Assembly: GCA_903828245.1 (NCBI GenBank)
Contig: CAIKLP010000009.1
Location: 1 to 64,000, forward strand
Length of the DNA: 64,000 nt
DNA from: an uncultured bacterium
Lineage (GTDB): Bacteria; Bacteroidota; Bacteroidia; Sphingobacteriales; Sphingobacteriaceae
Direction: 5' to 3'
Part shown: positions 17,738 to 27,760 of the stretch, piece after piece
Numbering within the stretch: the stretch's first letter is position 1
How the letters are laid out: each line of letters starts with the position of its first letter
Program-made: the position numbers and the translations under genes
The notes under the pieces: generated by a model
What the model was told of the DNA's origin: nothing
What the model saw: only the letters and a program-made list of their open reading frames with translations
The model's database searches: none

Positions 17738-19159
17738 TTAAAATCTAAAATATATAAACGGATTAAAATCAGAACTCAAAACAAAACTCAATGAAATTAG
17801 TAGCAATGAAATAATGAGTAATGAAACCCAAAAAAATGTAACTCTAGAATAATTTCCTTCGTAAAATTTCAGTTGTGCTTTTTCAATATTTTTACTAACT
17901 GCAGCAAATGCGAAAACAAATGCGATGATCAGCATAAAGTAAAAGTAATTGCTATGGTATTCTTCAGTATTTCTATTTTCTAAGCTGAACATGCTTTTAA
18001 TATAATCAATGGCATCAGTTAAAGAATTTGCTCTAAATAAAACCCAACCCAGTAAAGTAATTATATAAGTAATTAAAATACTTGGAAATTTTCCTATACG
18101 TTCATAGATCTTTAATAAAAATATCCTGTCTGCGATTAAAAATAACCCATGAAAAGCTCCCCAAATAATAAAATTCCAGGCAGCACCATGCCATAAACCA
18201 GAAACAATAAAAACAATCCATAAATTCAAATACATTCTGCTTTTAGAAAACTGATTGCCCCCTAATGGAATATATAAATAGTCGCGCATCCACCTACCCA
18301 AACTCATATGCCAACGTCGCCAAAATTCGGTAATGCTTGTGGAAGTATATGGGTTGTTAAAATTCTCGATGAATCGAAAACCCATCATTCGACCTAGTCC
18401 AATTGCCATATCTGAATAGCCTGAAAAATCAAAATATATTTGAAAGGAATAGGCAACAATTCCAACCCAAGCATTAAAAGCACTCAAAGTTCCGTCATTT
18501 ATGGCAAAACTTTCATCTGCAACTTTCGCCATCACATTTGCAATTAATACCTTTTTTGACAGTCCGATAACGAATCTAAAAAAACCTAATAACTTATTGT
18601 CAATAGTGTCCTCTTTACTTCTATCATTAATTTGATCTGCAATTTCGTGAAAGCGAACAATAGGTCCCGCAATTAATTTAGGAAACAATAATATGTAGGT
18701 ATAATAATCTAATACATTTTTTAATGGCTTATGTACCTTACGATACACGTCTATTGAGTAGGTGAGGGTTTCAAAAGCAAAGAAGGAAATCCCAATTGGT
18801 AAAATTACTTTCGTCCAAACAACAGATTTCACACCAAAAACGGCAAGAGCTTCATTTATGTTTTCAATAAAAAAATTAGCGTATTTAAAATAAGAAAGCA
18901 ATCCAATGTTAAGTAAAAGAGAAATAACCAGAAATAGTTTTCGTCTGCGGCCTACTGAAATGTGAATTTGATTTACAATATAAAAATCAACAAAAGTTAT
19001 AATTAATACTGTATAAACAAAAGTTGGGGCGCCCCATTGATAAAACAAAAAACTAAAAACTAAAATACAATAGTTTTTATGCTTTTTGTTTATTAAGAAA
19101 TAAACTGTAAAAAATATTGGTAGAAATCCGAATAAAAAAAGTGCGCTGCTAAAAACCAT
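17738..19159 (-). CDS. MBOAT-family O-acyltransferase (AlgI-like)
   Basis: 473 residues, polytopic. Membrane-bound O-acyltransferase of the AlgI/DltB type, which moves acetyl groups across the membrane for polysaccharide acetylation. Family motifs seen are FFDFSGYSDMAIGLGRMMGF-like text (here IYFDFSGYSDMAIG), FWRRWHMSLGRWMRDYLYIPLGG, and the catalytic-His region VSGLWHGAAWNFIIWG. It is paired with the AlgJ-like gene downstream and lies 22 bases after recG on the same strand, possibly sharing its transcript. Confidence 0.92.
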   Translation of the reverse strand: MVFSSALFLFGFLPIFFTVYFLINKKHKNYCILVFSFLFYQWGAPTFVYTVLIITFVDFYIVNQIHISVGRRRKLFLVISLLLNIGLLSYFKYANFFIENINEALAVFGVKSVVWTKVILPIGISFFAFETLTYSIDVYRKVHKPLKNVLDYYTYILLFPKLIAGPIVRFHEIADQINDRSKEDTIDNKLLGFFRFVIGLSKKVLIANVMAKVADESFAINDGTLSAFNAWVGIVAYSFQIYFDFSGYSDMAIGLGRMMGFRFIENFNNPYTSTSITEFWRRWHMSLGRWMRDYLYIPLGGNQFSKSRMYLNLWIVFIVSGLWHGAAWNFIIWGAFHGLFLIADRIFLLKIYERIGKFPSILITYIITLLGWVLFRANSLTDAIDYIKSMFSLENRNTEEYHSNYFYFMLIIAFVFAFAAVSKNIEKAQLKFYEGNYSRVTFFWVSLLIISLLLISLSFVLSSDFNPFIYFRF

Positions 19160-19181
19160 TATAATATATTAAATTTGATTA

Positions 19182-21284
19182 CTATGAAATTTGTTCCCAA
19201 TTAATTTGATTTGACTTTTGTAAGGAAAGATAAGTTCTTAGTCTACTATTGTCGACGCTTGTTAAGTTTACGTCTGTTGCTAAAATTTCTTGCGCGGCTA
19301 CCCTGGCCTCTTGTAAAATTCTTTGGTCCTTTGCAAGATCGGCAATGTGTAGGTCTAAAACTCCGCTCTGTTGGGTGCCCTGTAAATCACCAGGGCCACG
19401 TAATTGTAAATCAATTTCGGAAATTTCAAAACCATTACTGGTATTCACCATGGTTTGTAGCCTGGTTTTTCCATCGTTAGATAATTTATTACCCGACATT
19501 AAAATGCAATAAGATTTTTCGGACCCTCTGCCCACTCTGCCTCTTAATTGATGGAGTTGAGATAAACCAAATCGTTCCGCATTTTCAATGACCATGATGG
19601 AAGCATTCGGAACGTTCACTCCTACTTCTATCACCGTTGTGGCCACCATTATTTGGGTTTCTCCTTTTACAAATCGTTGCATTTCAAATTCTTTGTCGGC
19701 AGGTTTCATTTGGCCATGCACTACAGACACTTTATACTTGGGCAATGGAAATGCCCGTATTATACTTTCGTAGCCTTCCGTTAAATTTAATAAATCTAAT
19801 TTTTCCGATTCTTTTATTAAGGGATACACTACATAAACTTGTCTGCCCTTTTCAATTTCTTTCGCAATAAATGCATTGAGTCTTAGCCGTTGAGATTCGT
19901 TCTGGTGTACCGTTTCAATCGGCACTCTTCCTGCAGGTAATTCATCAATTACCGACACATCTAAATCTCCGTAGAGTGTCATGGCCAGTGTTCTTGGAAT
20001 TGGCGTTGCTGTCATGACTAACACATGCGGCGCTTGCGTATTTTTTTGCCAAAGTTTTGCCCTTTGCGCTACCCCAAATCGATGTTGCTCATCAATAACT
20101 ACCATGCCTAAATTTTTAAATTGAACGGTCTCTTCAATTAATGCATGCGTTCCTACCACAATATTACATTCACCCGAAATTAATTCGGCTAATATTTCTT
20201 TACGCGCTTTTGATTTGGCAGAACCTGTTAAAACTTTAATATTTACCGGTAAACCGCAGAGCAATTCTTTAAGCGATTGAAAATGTTGTTGGGCTAAAAT
20301 TTCGGTAGGCGCCATCAAGCAAGTTTGAAATCCGTTGTCTATTGCCAACAACATGGTTAACAGTGCAACCATGGTTTTCCCGCTGCCCACGTCTCCTTGC
20401 AATAGCCTGTTCATCTGCATTCCAGAAACAGTATCTGCTCTAATTTCCTTTACAACTCTTTTTTGTGCGCCCGTTAATTCGAATGGTATTTTTTCTTTAT
20501 AAAACTGATTAAATAAATCGCCAACTTTATTTAAAATAAAACCATGAGATTTTAATTTTCTGTTTGAATTAATTTTTAATAGCTTTATTTGAATTAAAAA
20601 AAGCTCTTCAAATTTTAACCTAGCGGTTGCACGCTGTAATTTTTTTGCGTCTGTTGGAAAATGAATTTCTGCAATGGCTTCTGCACGAGAAAGCATTTGA
20701 TATTTTAACAAAATGCTTTCTGGTAAATTCTCTTTAATTTCTTTTAAAGCAAGGGTTAACAATTGCTTCTGAATTTTTAAAAAACCTTTGCTATCTAAAT
20801 AAAATGACTTTAATTTTTCTGTTGTATTGTATACTGGCTGTAATGCGGTCGCTACTGTTTGATCGTGGTTAGCAACTGTTTCTATTTCCGGGTGAACAAT
20901 GTTCGCTTTAGCACCGAAGTAAGTTGGCTTACCAAACACCACATAACTTGTACCAATAATTAAGCTTTTGTCGGCCCATTTTAAACTCTGAAACCAAACA
21001 CATTCGATCATTCCGGTGGCATCTTCGAATTGTGCCACCAATCTTTTTCCTTGCCTTTCGCCAACTACTTGCTTGTTTGTTAATTTGCCAACAAACTGAA
21101 TAAAAGGTAAGTCGGAGGTAACTTCTTTTATCTGATAGTACTTTGTGCGATCTATATATCGAAATGGGTAATGAAACAATAGGTCTTGAAAAGTAAAAAT
21201 GCCCAACTCTTTTTTTAGCACATCGGCTTTAGTTGGACCAATTCCTTTCAAAAATTCGATTGGTGTTTCAAAAAAATTACTCAT
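19182..21284 (-). CDS. recG: ATP-dependent DNA helicase RecG
   Basis: 700 residues, normal length. RecG remodels stalled replication forks and Holliday junctions. The N-terminal wedge/OB part is recognisable (FLKGIGPTKADVLKKELGI, FHYPFRYIDRT). The helicase part has Walker A GDVGSGKTMVA, the DEQH box (VVIDEQHRFGVAQR), MTATPIPRTLAMTLYGDLD, and motif VI QLRGRVGRGSEKSYC. The start codon at 21284 is divergent from the EamA transporter gene, 68 bases away. Confidence 0.98.
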   Translation of the reverse strand: MSNFFETPIEFLKGIGPTKADVLKKELGIFTFQDLLFHYPFRYIDRTKYYQIKEVTSDLPFIQFVGKLTNKQVVGERQGKRLVAQFEDATGMIECVWFQSLKWADKSLIIGTSYVVFGKPTYFGAKANIVHPEIETVANHDQTVATALQPVYNTTEKLKSFYLDSKGFLKIQKQLLTLALKEIKENLPESILLKYQMLSRAEAIAEIHFPTDAKKLQRATARLKFEELFLIQIKLLKINSNRKLKSHGFILNKVGDLFNQFYKEKIPFELTGAQKRVVKEIRADTVSGMQMNRLLQGDVGSGKTMVALLTMLLAIDNGFQTCLMAPTEILAQQHFQSLKELLCGLPVNIKVLTGSAKSKARKEILAELISGECNIVVGTHALIEETVQFKNLGMVVIDEQHRFGVAQRAKLWQKNTQAPHVLVMTATPIPRTLAMTLYGDLDVSVIDELPAGRVPIETVHQNESQRLRLNAFIAKEIEKGRQVYVVYPLIKESEKLDLLNLTEGYESIIRAFPLPKYKVSVVHGQMKPADKEFEMQRFVKGETQIMVATTVIEVGVNVPNASIMVIENAERFGLSQLHQLRGRVGRGSEKSYCILMSGNKLSNDGKTRLQTMVNTSNGFEISEIDLQLRGPGDLQGTQQSGVLDLHIADLAKDQRILQEARVAAQEILATDVNLTSVDNSRLRTYLSLQKSNQINWEQIS

Positions 21285-21352
21285 TGTTTAAAAATAGAAA
21301 TAAATCTCAAAGACACGAAAATATATTTCTATTTTGCAGGCTGAAAAATTAT

Positions 21353-22243
21353 ATGTCGAAAATTAAACAATTCTTGCCCATTATATTGCTCATTGCATTA
21401 GCATTGATTTGGGGTAGCTCATTTATTTTAATGAAGAATGCCTTAAAGGTTTATAGCGCTTCACAAGTGGCCACTATGCGTATGTTTTTTTCTTTTCTCT
21501 TCCTATTGCCGCTAACCATTCGGAATTTTCATAAAGTTCCAGTAAAATTTTTACTCCTAATTACGCTGGTGGGTTTATTAGGAAATGGTCTTCCGGCCAT
21601 CCTATTTGCAAATGCACAAACAAAACTTTCGAGTTCTACTGCAGGAGTCCTTAACTCTCTTACACCGCTGTTTACCTTAATTATTGGCGTAGCATTTTTC
21701 AAACAATATTTTTCTTCTGCAAAAATTACAGGCATTGTAATCGGATTGATTGGCGCAATCGTATTAATTGTTTTCAAAGCAAATGGAAGCATTGAAACAA
21801 ATTATCAATATGGTTCTTATATTTTTTTAGCAACACTCTGTTATGCTTGGAGCGTAAATCTCATTAAAAATTATTTACACGAGCTACCTGCTATTGCTAT
21901 TTCTGCTATGGCGCTTTTATTTATTGGACCGGCATATGGATACTATTTATTCGCGCATACCGATTTTATATACACAACAATGCACGATGCTGGTGCAGGC
22001 CAAGCATTAGGATTTATTTTATTGCTGGCATTATTTGGTACTGCCATTGCGCTGGTGCTATTTAATAAACTTGTGCAAATTACCACCCCAGTTTACGCAG
22101 CATCGGTAACCTATCTAATCCCTATAGTCGCGCTGTTTTGGGGCTTTATAGATGGAGAGCCAATTAGTTACATTCAACTCATCGGTCTTGTTGGTATATT
22201 GCTTGGCGTCTATTTAGCAAATAAAAATTACACCAAATCTTAA
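21353..22243 (+). CDS. EamA/DMT-family transporter
   Basis: 296 residues from the ATG at 21353; an upstream in-frame TTG at 21233 would run back into recG and is unlikely. The protein has about ten membrane helices in two EamA repeats, each starting with the family signature (ALIWGSSFILMKNAL at the N-terminus; a second repeat from about residue 150). Members export amino acids or metabolites, or take up other small solutes; the substrate here cannot be told. Its stop codon abuts the end of the convergent parA-like gene. Confidence 0.88.
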   Translation: MSKIKQFLPIILLIALALIWGSSFILMKNALKVYSASQVATMRMFFSFLFLLPLTIRNFHKVPVKFLLLITLVGLLGNGLPAILFANAQTKLSSSTAGVLNSLTPLFTLIIGVAFFKQYFSSAKITGIVIGLIGAIVLIVFKANGSIETNYQYGSYIFLATLCYAWSVNLIKNYLHELPAIAISAMALLFIGPAYGYYLFAHTDFIYTTMHDAGAGQALGFILLLALFGTAIALVLFNKLVQITTPVYAASVTYLIPIVALFWGFIDGEPISYIQLIGLVGILLGVYLANKNYTKS

Positions 22244-22981
22244 TTACATTTTTCTTAAGAATTCGGACCACAATTGATGATAAGCGAGTGCCGCTTTTGA
22301 ATAAGTAGAATAAGAAACCAATGGCGCTTCGTATAGGCCCATTCGCTCTACATCTGTTGAGTATGGAATAGCAGCCTTAAAGAATCTCTTTTTGTTTTCG
22401 AACTCAGAAACAATATCGATGTGCATTTTTTTTCTAGCATCGTACATAGAAAAGAATGGTAGAATTTTATGCTTGTCTAAATTGTTCTGTTCAAAAAATT
22501 CAATAATCATATCGTAACTACGTACCGAAAGGGTAGTAGGAATCATCGGCATTAAAATATAATCTGCTGCATGAAAAATATTTTCGGATAACAAAGAAAT
22601 ACCTGGAGGCGCGTCGATAAATAAATTATCGTAAGTGCCTGCTAAATCTTTGATAGATTCTGCCAATTTCTTTTTAGCATTTTTACCTTCATCTAAATGA
22701 AAATCCATATTTCTAATGGAAAGGTCGGCCGGTATTAAATCTAAATTTTCGTATTCGGTTTCTTTAACTGCAGCTAAGATTTCAGAGCCTTTACCAACAA
22801 GCGTTTTAGCGCCGCCTTTAAACTTTGGTTTTACGCGATAGTAAAAAGAAGTAGAGCCCTGTGGGTCTAAATCCCACAATAAAGTGTTTTCGCCTTCTGA
22901 AGCAGCAATTGCTGCCAAATTTACTGCGGCTGCGGTTTTGCCCACACCGCCTTTTAAATTATAAACTGCTATCGTAATCAT
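22244..22981 (-). CDS. Orphan ParA/Soj-family ATPase
   Basis: 245 residues with the deviant Walker A KGGVGKTAAAVNLA near residue 9, the switch-type LLWDLDPQGSTSF, and FIDAPPGISLLSENI as Walker B. This is a ParA/MinD-like ATPase that usually positions DNA or cargo by ATP-dependent surface binding. No parB gene is adjacent, so chromosome partition is uncertain; cargo positioning is an alternative. It is divergent from the Nif3-like gene and convergent with the transporter. Confidence 0.88.
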   Translation of the reverse strand: MITIAVYNLKGGVGKTAAAVNLAAIAASEGENTLLWDLDPQGSTSFYYRVKPKFKGGAKTLVGKGSEILAAVKETEYENLDLIPADLSIRNMDFHLDEGKNAKKKLAESIKDLAGTYDNLFIDAPPGISLLSENIFHAADYILMPMIPTTLSVRSYDMIIEFFEQNNLDKHKILPFFSMYDARKKMHIDIVSEFENKKRFFKAAIPYSTDVERMGLYEAPLVSYSTYSKAALAYHQLWSEFLRKM

Positions 22982-23045
22982 GGATTAAATATATAAAAAA
23001 AATTATTTTTCGCACCTTTACTTTAAATCTTAGCTATTATCAACA

Positions 23046-24140
23046 ATGAAAATAAAAAACATTTGTGATTTTTTAGAATCTTATGCGCCCTTGGCTTATC
23101 AAGAAGATTATGATAACTCAGGACTGATAGTCGGTAATCCGGAAATGGAGCTTACCAAAGGGCTGGTTTGCTTAGACTGTACCGAAGCAGTGGTGAATGA
23201 AGCTATTGAAACTGGTGCAAATATTATTATTGCACACCACCCCATTGTTTTCAGCGGAATCAAACAATTTCAAGGCAAAACCTATGTCGAAAGAGTGGTC
23301 ATGAAAGCCATTCAACACCAAATTGCCATATATGCCATACATACCAATCTAGATAACGTCAAATTAGGCGTAAATAAAACCATTGCAGATAAGCTTGGCT
23401 TAGTTAACTCTGAAATTTTATCACCTAAAGAAGGCACGCTTCGAAAATTACAATGTTATTGTCCGAACGAGCAGGTTGGCGTGCTGAGAGATGCCCTGTT
23501 TGCCGCTGGCGCAGGAAATATAGGCAACTATGCAGAATGTAGCTTTGTGAGTACTGGCGAAGGCACATTTAAACCAGGCCACAAAAGCAAAGCCTATATC
23601 GGCGAAAAGGGAATTAGGCATTACGAGCTCGAAACCTGCATCGAGGTGATTTTTCCGCAACACCTGCAAGCCGACATTATTAAAAACATGATGGATCACC
23701 ATCCTTACGAAGAGGTTGCTTATCAAGTTTTTCAAATTGATAATCCAAATCAAGCGATAGGAGCTGGAATGATTGGTATTTGGGAAGCATCTGGCGATTT
23801 AAATGCTTTTTTAGCTCTCTGTAAAAAACAATTTAACACAGGAGTGATTAAACATACAGCAGACTTAGGAAAATCCATCCATAAAGTGGCTATTTGTGGT
23901 GGTTCTGGTAGTTTTTTAACCAAAAATGCGATTAAACAGGGAGCAGATGTGTTATTGACCTCAGATTTTAAGTACCACCAATTCTTTGATGCAGAGGCTA
24001 AAATCGTATTAATTGACATTGGACACTATGAAAGTGAGCAGTTTACGATGGATCTCTTATTAGAAATAATTCGAAATAAATTTCCTACATTTGCACTCTC
24101 CTTAACTAAAATTAATACTAACCCAGTATTCTACTATTAA
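23046..24140 (+). CDS. Nif3-like dinuclear metal-centre protein
   Basis: 364 residues, the long form of the NIF3/YqfO family, with a PII/CutA-like domain inserted between the two metal-binding halves. Metal-site residues are in IIAHHPIVFSG, AIHTNLDNV and the C-terminal DIGHYESEQ. Members form toroidal hexamers; they have been linked to GTP cyclohydrolase type 1-like activity by annotation, but the true substrate is uncertain. It is probably transcribed together with the zinc-ribbon gene 21 bases downstream, a common pairing in Bacteroidota. Confidence 0.92.
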   Translation: MKIKNICDFLESYAPLAYQEDYDNSGLIVGNPEMELTKGLVCLDCTEAVVNEAIETGANIIIAHHPIVFSGIKQFQGKTYVERVVMKAIQHQIAIYAIHTNLDNVKLGVNKTIADKLGLVNSEILSPKEGTLRKLQCYCPNEQVGVLRDALFAAGAGNIGNYAECSFVSTGEGTFKPGHKSKAYIGEKGIRHYELETCIEVIFPQHLQADIIKNMMDHHPYEEVAYQVFQIDNPNQAIGAGMIGIWEASGDLNAFLALCKKQFNTGVIKHTADLGKSIHKVAICGGSGSFLTKNAIKQGADVLLTSDFKYHQFFDAEAKIVLIDIGHYESEQFTMDLLLEIIRNKFPTFALSLTKINTNPVFYY

Positions 24141-24161
24141 AAGGCAGATTATTAAAGAAAG

Positions 24162-24899
24162 ATGGAAGCAACAATAGAACAAAAATTAAAGGCTTTATAC
24201 GAACTGCAAACAATTCATTCTGAAATTGACAAGATTCGCATTGTAAGAGGTGAACTTCCAATGGAAGTTGCCGATCTGGAAGATGACGTTGCGGGTTTAG
24301 AAACTCGTATTCATAAAATCAAAGAAGAGATTAACGAACTAGAAGACGAAATCGTTAATCGTAAAAATACCATGAAACAAGCGGCAGCTGCAATTAAGAA
24401 ATATGAAGAGCAGCAAAACAATGTTAAAAATAATCGTGAATACGAAGCGCTTTCAAAAGAAATTGAAATTCAAGGCTTAGACATTCTAGTTTCTGAGAAA
24501 AAAATTAAAGAATATACTTTTGAAATTGGCAACAAAACAAGAGTATTAGAAGTTGCAGAAGCTTCCTTAGTAGAAAGACATAAAGATTTAGATCTTAAAA
24601 AATCTGAACTAGACGTGATTACTAAAGAAACAGAAAAAGAGGAAGATGCTGTCATGAAAAAAGCAGCTAAAGCAGAGAAGTTAATCGAAGAGCGTTTGTT
24701 AATTGCTTATGAAAGATTAAGAACAAATGCAAAAAATGGATTAGCGGTCGTGACCGTTTCTAGAGATTCTTGTTCGGGCTGTTTTAACAAAATTCCACCT
24801 CAAAGACAATCAGATATCAGACAAGGAAAGAAAATTATTGTTTGTGAGCATTGCGGTAGAATACTTGTAGACGATAGATTTGTAAAAGCAGAAGCTTAA
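24162..24899 (+). CDS. Coiled-coil zinc-ribbon protein (C4-type, CdsZ-like)
   Basis: 245 residues. Residues 1-185 form a long charged coiled coil (EELxx/K repeats). The C-terminus has a C4 zinc ribbon: CSGCFNKIPPQ and CEHCGRIL. The architecture matches the widespread DUF164/C4-type zinc-ribbon family, implicated in nucleic-acid binding and, in chlamydia-like bacteria, effector handling. The specific role is unknown. It is followed by a strong intrinsic terminator and pairs with the Nif3-like gene. Confidence 0.87.
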   Translation: MEATIEQKLKALYELQTIHSEIDKIRIVRGELPMEVADLEDDVAGLETRIHKIKEEINELEDEIVNRKNTMKQAAAAIKKYEEQQNNVKNNREYEALSKEIEIQGLDILVSEKKIKEYTFEIGNKTRVLEVAEASLVERHKDLDLKKSELDVITKETEKEEDAVMKKAAKAEKLIEERLLIAYERLRTNAKNGLAVVTVSRDSCSGCFNKIPPQRQSDIRQGKKIIVCEHCGRILVDDRFVKAEA

Positions 24900-24924
24900 T
24901 TTTATAGAATATTCATCAAAATAG

Positions 24925-24960
24925 AAAAACGATTCCTATCTTCATGGAGTCGTTTTTTTT
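24925..24960 (+). terminator. Intrinsic terminator after the zinc-ribbon gene
   Basis: A stem of about 11 pairs (AAAACGATTCC with GGAGTCGTTTT, one G-U pair), a nine-base loop and eight T residues. The T-tract ends exactly where the next ATG (24961) begins. Confidence 0.85.
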
Positions 24961-26449
24961 ATGTCAAAATTCCGCCTTCTATTACTTTTTTCTTTGTCAT
25001 TTTTCAGTCGAACTGCAAATGCGAATTTTGTATTCAACGAAAACTGTATCAAGGCCTATAAAAATATTTTATCCTTAAAGTTTAATGAAGGAGCCTTGCA
25101 AATTGCGCAAGAGAAAAAAACAAACCCTAATAACAAAATCCCCGTTTTACTAGAAAATTATATCGATTTTTTAAAAGTTTTAACTACGGAGAATAATGCA
25201 AGTTTTGAAAATTTTAAATCAAATAAATCGGCGCGCATTTCCATTATCGAAGACGACGACAAACGCTCTCCTTGGTATTTATATGCTGCAGCTGAAATTA
25301 ATCTACAAAGTTGTATTAATAGATTTAAGTACTTAGAATTTGTAAGCGGCGCATATGAACTGCAAAAGGCCTATAAATTATTAGAAGAGAACCAGAAAAA
25401 ATTTCCTGAGTTTCTTCCAAATAAAAAAAGTTTAGCCCTGCTCTATGGTCTAATTGGATTAGTTCCTGAACAATATAAATGGGCGCTATCTTCGATTGGT
25501 CTTAAAGGAAATACAGAACAAGGAGCGGCAATGCTCGAAGACTTAACACAAAAATTACCTAAATCAAACTACGCTTACTTTTATGATGAATCGGCATTTT
25601 TTCTCAGCTTTATTTATTTAAGCAAAGAAGGTGATCCTGCGATTTACGATAAAGTGAAATTAGTTTGTGATGCAGTACCAAAAACAAATTTATTAGGCGT
25701 TTATGTTAAAGCGCTTGCTGCAAGTAAAACTGGACATACAGATGATGCCATTGAGATTTTAATGGAACGGCCCAAAACGCCTAATTACGGAGCTTTCTAT
25801 CACCTCGATTATTTGTTGGGGCTTTGCAAACTCAATCGATTTGATAACGATGCAGTTGTTTATTTTGAAAATTATTTAAAAAATTACACTGGCAATTTTA
25901 ATATTAAAGATGCTTATTTAAAAATTGCATGGTTTTATTTATTGCGCGGAAATATCGATAAATACAACGCCTATATTGCGCTTTGCAAGATTAGAGGTAA
26001 GACAATTTCTGAAAAAGATAAAGATGCGCAAAATTTTATGCTTGCAAATTTATCCACCCGATATTGCTTTGTTAAAAGCACGATTGTATTTTGATGGCGG
26101 TTATTATGACAAAGCAGTGTTTGCATTAAAAGATAAAAAAGTAAGCAGTTTTTCGTTAACAAAAGAGAAGTTAGAATACTTTTATCGTATGGGCAGAATA
26201 TGCCATCAACAAAATAAAATAGACCAAGCAATCGTGTTCTATACAGCTACCATTAGCACCGGCATCGGACTTCCATATTATTTTGCAGCAAACGCCGCTT
26301 TACAATTAGGCTATATTTATGAGCTTAAAAAAAATTATGCAAAAGCCAGCTATTACTACAAACGTTGCGATCAGATGAAAAACGAAGAGTATAAAAATAG
26401 CATAGAAACAAAAGCAAAAGCTGGCTTAAGAAGAATTGCTAAACTTTAG
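24961..26449 (+). pseudogene. Secreted TPR-type protein, interrupted by a frameshift
   Basis: Two overlapping frames make one protein. Frame one (24961-26094) starts with a signal peptide ending near TANA, runs through helical repeat-like sequence, and goes out of register at about 26047-26056. The natural continuation (PPDIALLKARLYFDGGYYDKA, then TPR-like segments to RRIAKL, stop at 26447-26449) is one frame over. Removing one base there would give a continuous protein of about 496 residues. Whether this is a real mutation or a sequence error cannot be told. Function unknown; it resembles periplasmic TPR proteins of Bacteroidota. Its 3' end overlaps the convergent MFS gene by 11 bases. Confidence 0.8.
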
Positions 26450-27704
26450 CTTGAGCTTGAGCGGCTCTTTCCGCGTTTTTTCGATTCACAATTTTACTCA
26501 GCCTATACACCATTAAAATATTAATTGCAGACAGCACTAATATTAAATAGCCTAAAATATTATAATTTTCGATAGGGCTAGTTTTAGTTTGTTGCACGAC
26601 AACCATGCCGCCAATGGCTGCAGCTATGCCTCCGGCAAATTGTTGTAAAGAAGAATTGACACTCATGAATGCACCTCTATCTTGCATTTCTGGTAATGCA
26701 GAATTTAAAGCCATAGCCGGAATCATTCTGCTCATAATGCCAATCATCATGGCTACATTCATGATCAGAATAAAATAAAATGGAACAGCAGACATATTCG
26801 TATATATCACAACTACTGTTGCCATCCAAATACTTGCGTAAGTAAACACTTTTAATTTTTCGAAGCGGTCGCTTAACCTGCCAATTAAAGGCATAATAAT
26901 TAATGAGCTTAGCCCACCAACCATAAACATAATGGGCAATTGGTTAGGGCTCACCTTTAAATTATTAATCGCAAATGCGCTTCCCCATGGCATCATCATA
27001 AAACCACCAAGCGACAATAATGCGGTGGTTAAAAATCCAACGCGGTATTCTCTTTTGGCAATAGTATGCCATAAATGAAGAAAGGCGTTTTTATCTGATT
27101 TAATTAAAAGATGTTTATTAATTGGCTGGAGTTTCCAAGCAATGAACAACCAAACAATAACCGCAAAAATTACAATCATCATAAATGGCGCTTCCCAATT
27201 CCAATAGTTTGCTATGTATAAACTAATTGGAATACCTAACACTTGACTAGCGCCAAAACCCATTTGCAAATAGCCCATCACCCTTCCTCTTTTTTGAATA
27301 GGAAATAAATCGGCCACAATGGCTAGCGAAATAGATCCGATTACCCCACCAAATAAACCGGTTACTATTCTTGCCGTAATTAACATGCTGTAGTTTGTCG
27401 CTAAGCTGCACATTAAAGTACCTATGATAAAACCGATATAGAAAAATAATAATAATTTTTTTCTATCGAATTTATCGGCAAAGCCTGCTGTTAAAAAGCC
27501 TGCAATAGCGGCACTAAAAGCGTAACTCGAAACAGCAAAACCAAATTGCGAAGTAGTTAAATCCATCGATTTCATCAGCATATCTCCAAGTGGAGACATA
27601 ACCATAAAATCAAGCACAACCGTAAACTGCGTAAGTGCAAGTATAACGATAGTGATCACTTGATATTTATTAAATTTTTCTACTACAGGCGGGTGTGGAG
27701 TCAT
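26439..27704 (-). CDS. MFS transporter
   Basis: 421 residues, twelve predicted helices, Major Facilitator Superfamily. The loop 2-3 signature appears as GFADKFDRKKLL, and loop 8-9 has GRLSDRFEKLK. The start MTPHPPVVEKFNKYQVITIVILALTQF fits DHA-type drug or metabolite efflux proteins (PrfC-like sets), so export of a small compound is likely; the substrate cannot be inferred. Single gene, with no regulator next to it. Confidence 0.88.
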   Translation of the reverse strand: MTPHPPVVEKFNKYQVITIVILALTQFTVVLDFMVMSPLGDMLMKSMDLTTSQFGFAVSSYAFSAAIAGFLTAGFADKFDRKKLLLFFYIGFIIGTLMCSLATNYSMLITARIVTGLFGGVIGSISLAIVADLFPIQKRGRVMGYLQMGFGASQVLGIPISLYIANYWNWEAPFMMIVIFAVIVWLFIAWKLQPINKHLLIKSDKNAFLHLWHTIAKREYRVGFLTTALLSLGGFMMMPWGSAFAINNLKVSPNQLPIMFMVGGLSSLIIMPLIGRLSDRFEKLKVFTYASIWMATVVVIYTNMSAVPFYFILIMNVAMMIGIMSRMIPAMALNSALPEMQDRGAFMSVNSSLQQFAGGIAAAIGGMVVVQQTKTSPIENYNILGYLILVLSAINILMVYRLSKIVNRKNAERAAQAQAKV

Positions 27705-27760
27705 GCTTTTTATCTAAGCCGCAAATATGCTAAAAATTAGGCGGTATTATTTTTTTGATA

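Noticed and set aside
26038-26060. Programmed +1 frameshift in the TPR gene
   Set aside because: There is no stop codon at the shift point, no upstream Shine-Dalgarno and no slippery codon of the prfB type; mutation or sequence error is simpler.
25925-26449. Independent 174-residue gene starting at 25925
   Set aside because: Its first part is out of frame with good coding sequence of the upstream TPR gene; only its downstream part is the real continuation after a frameshift.
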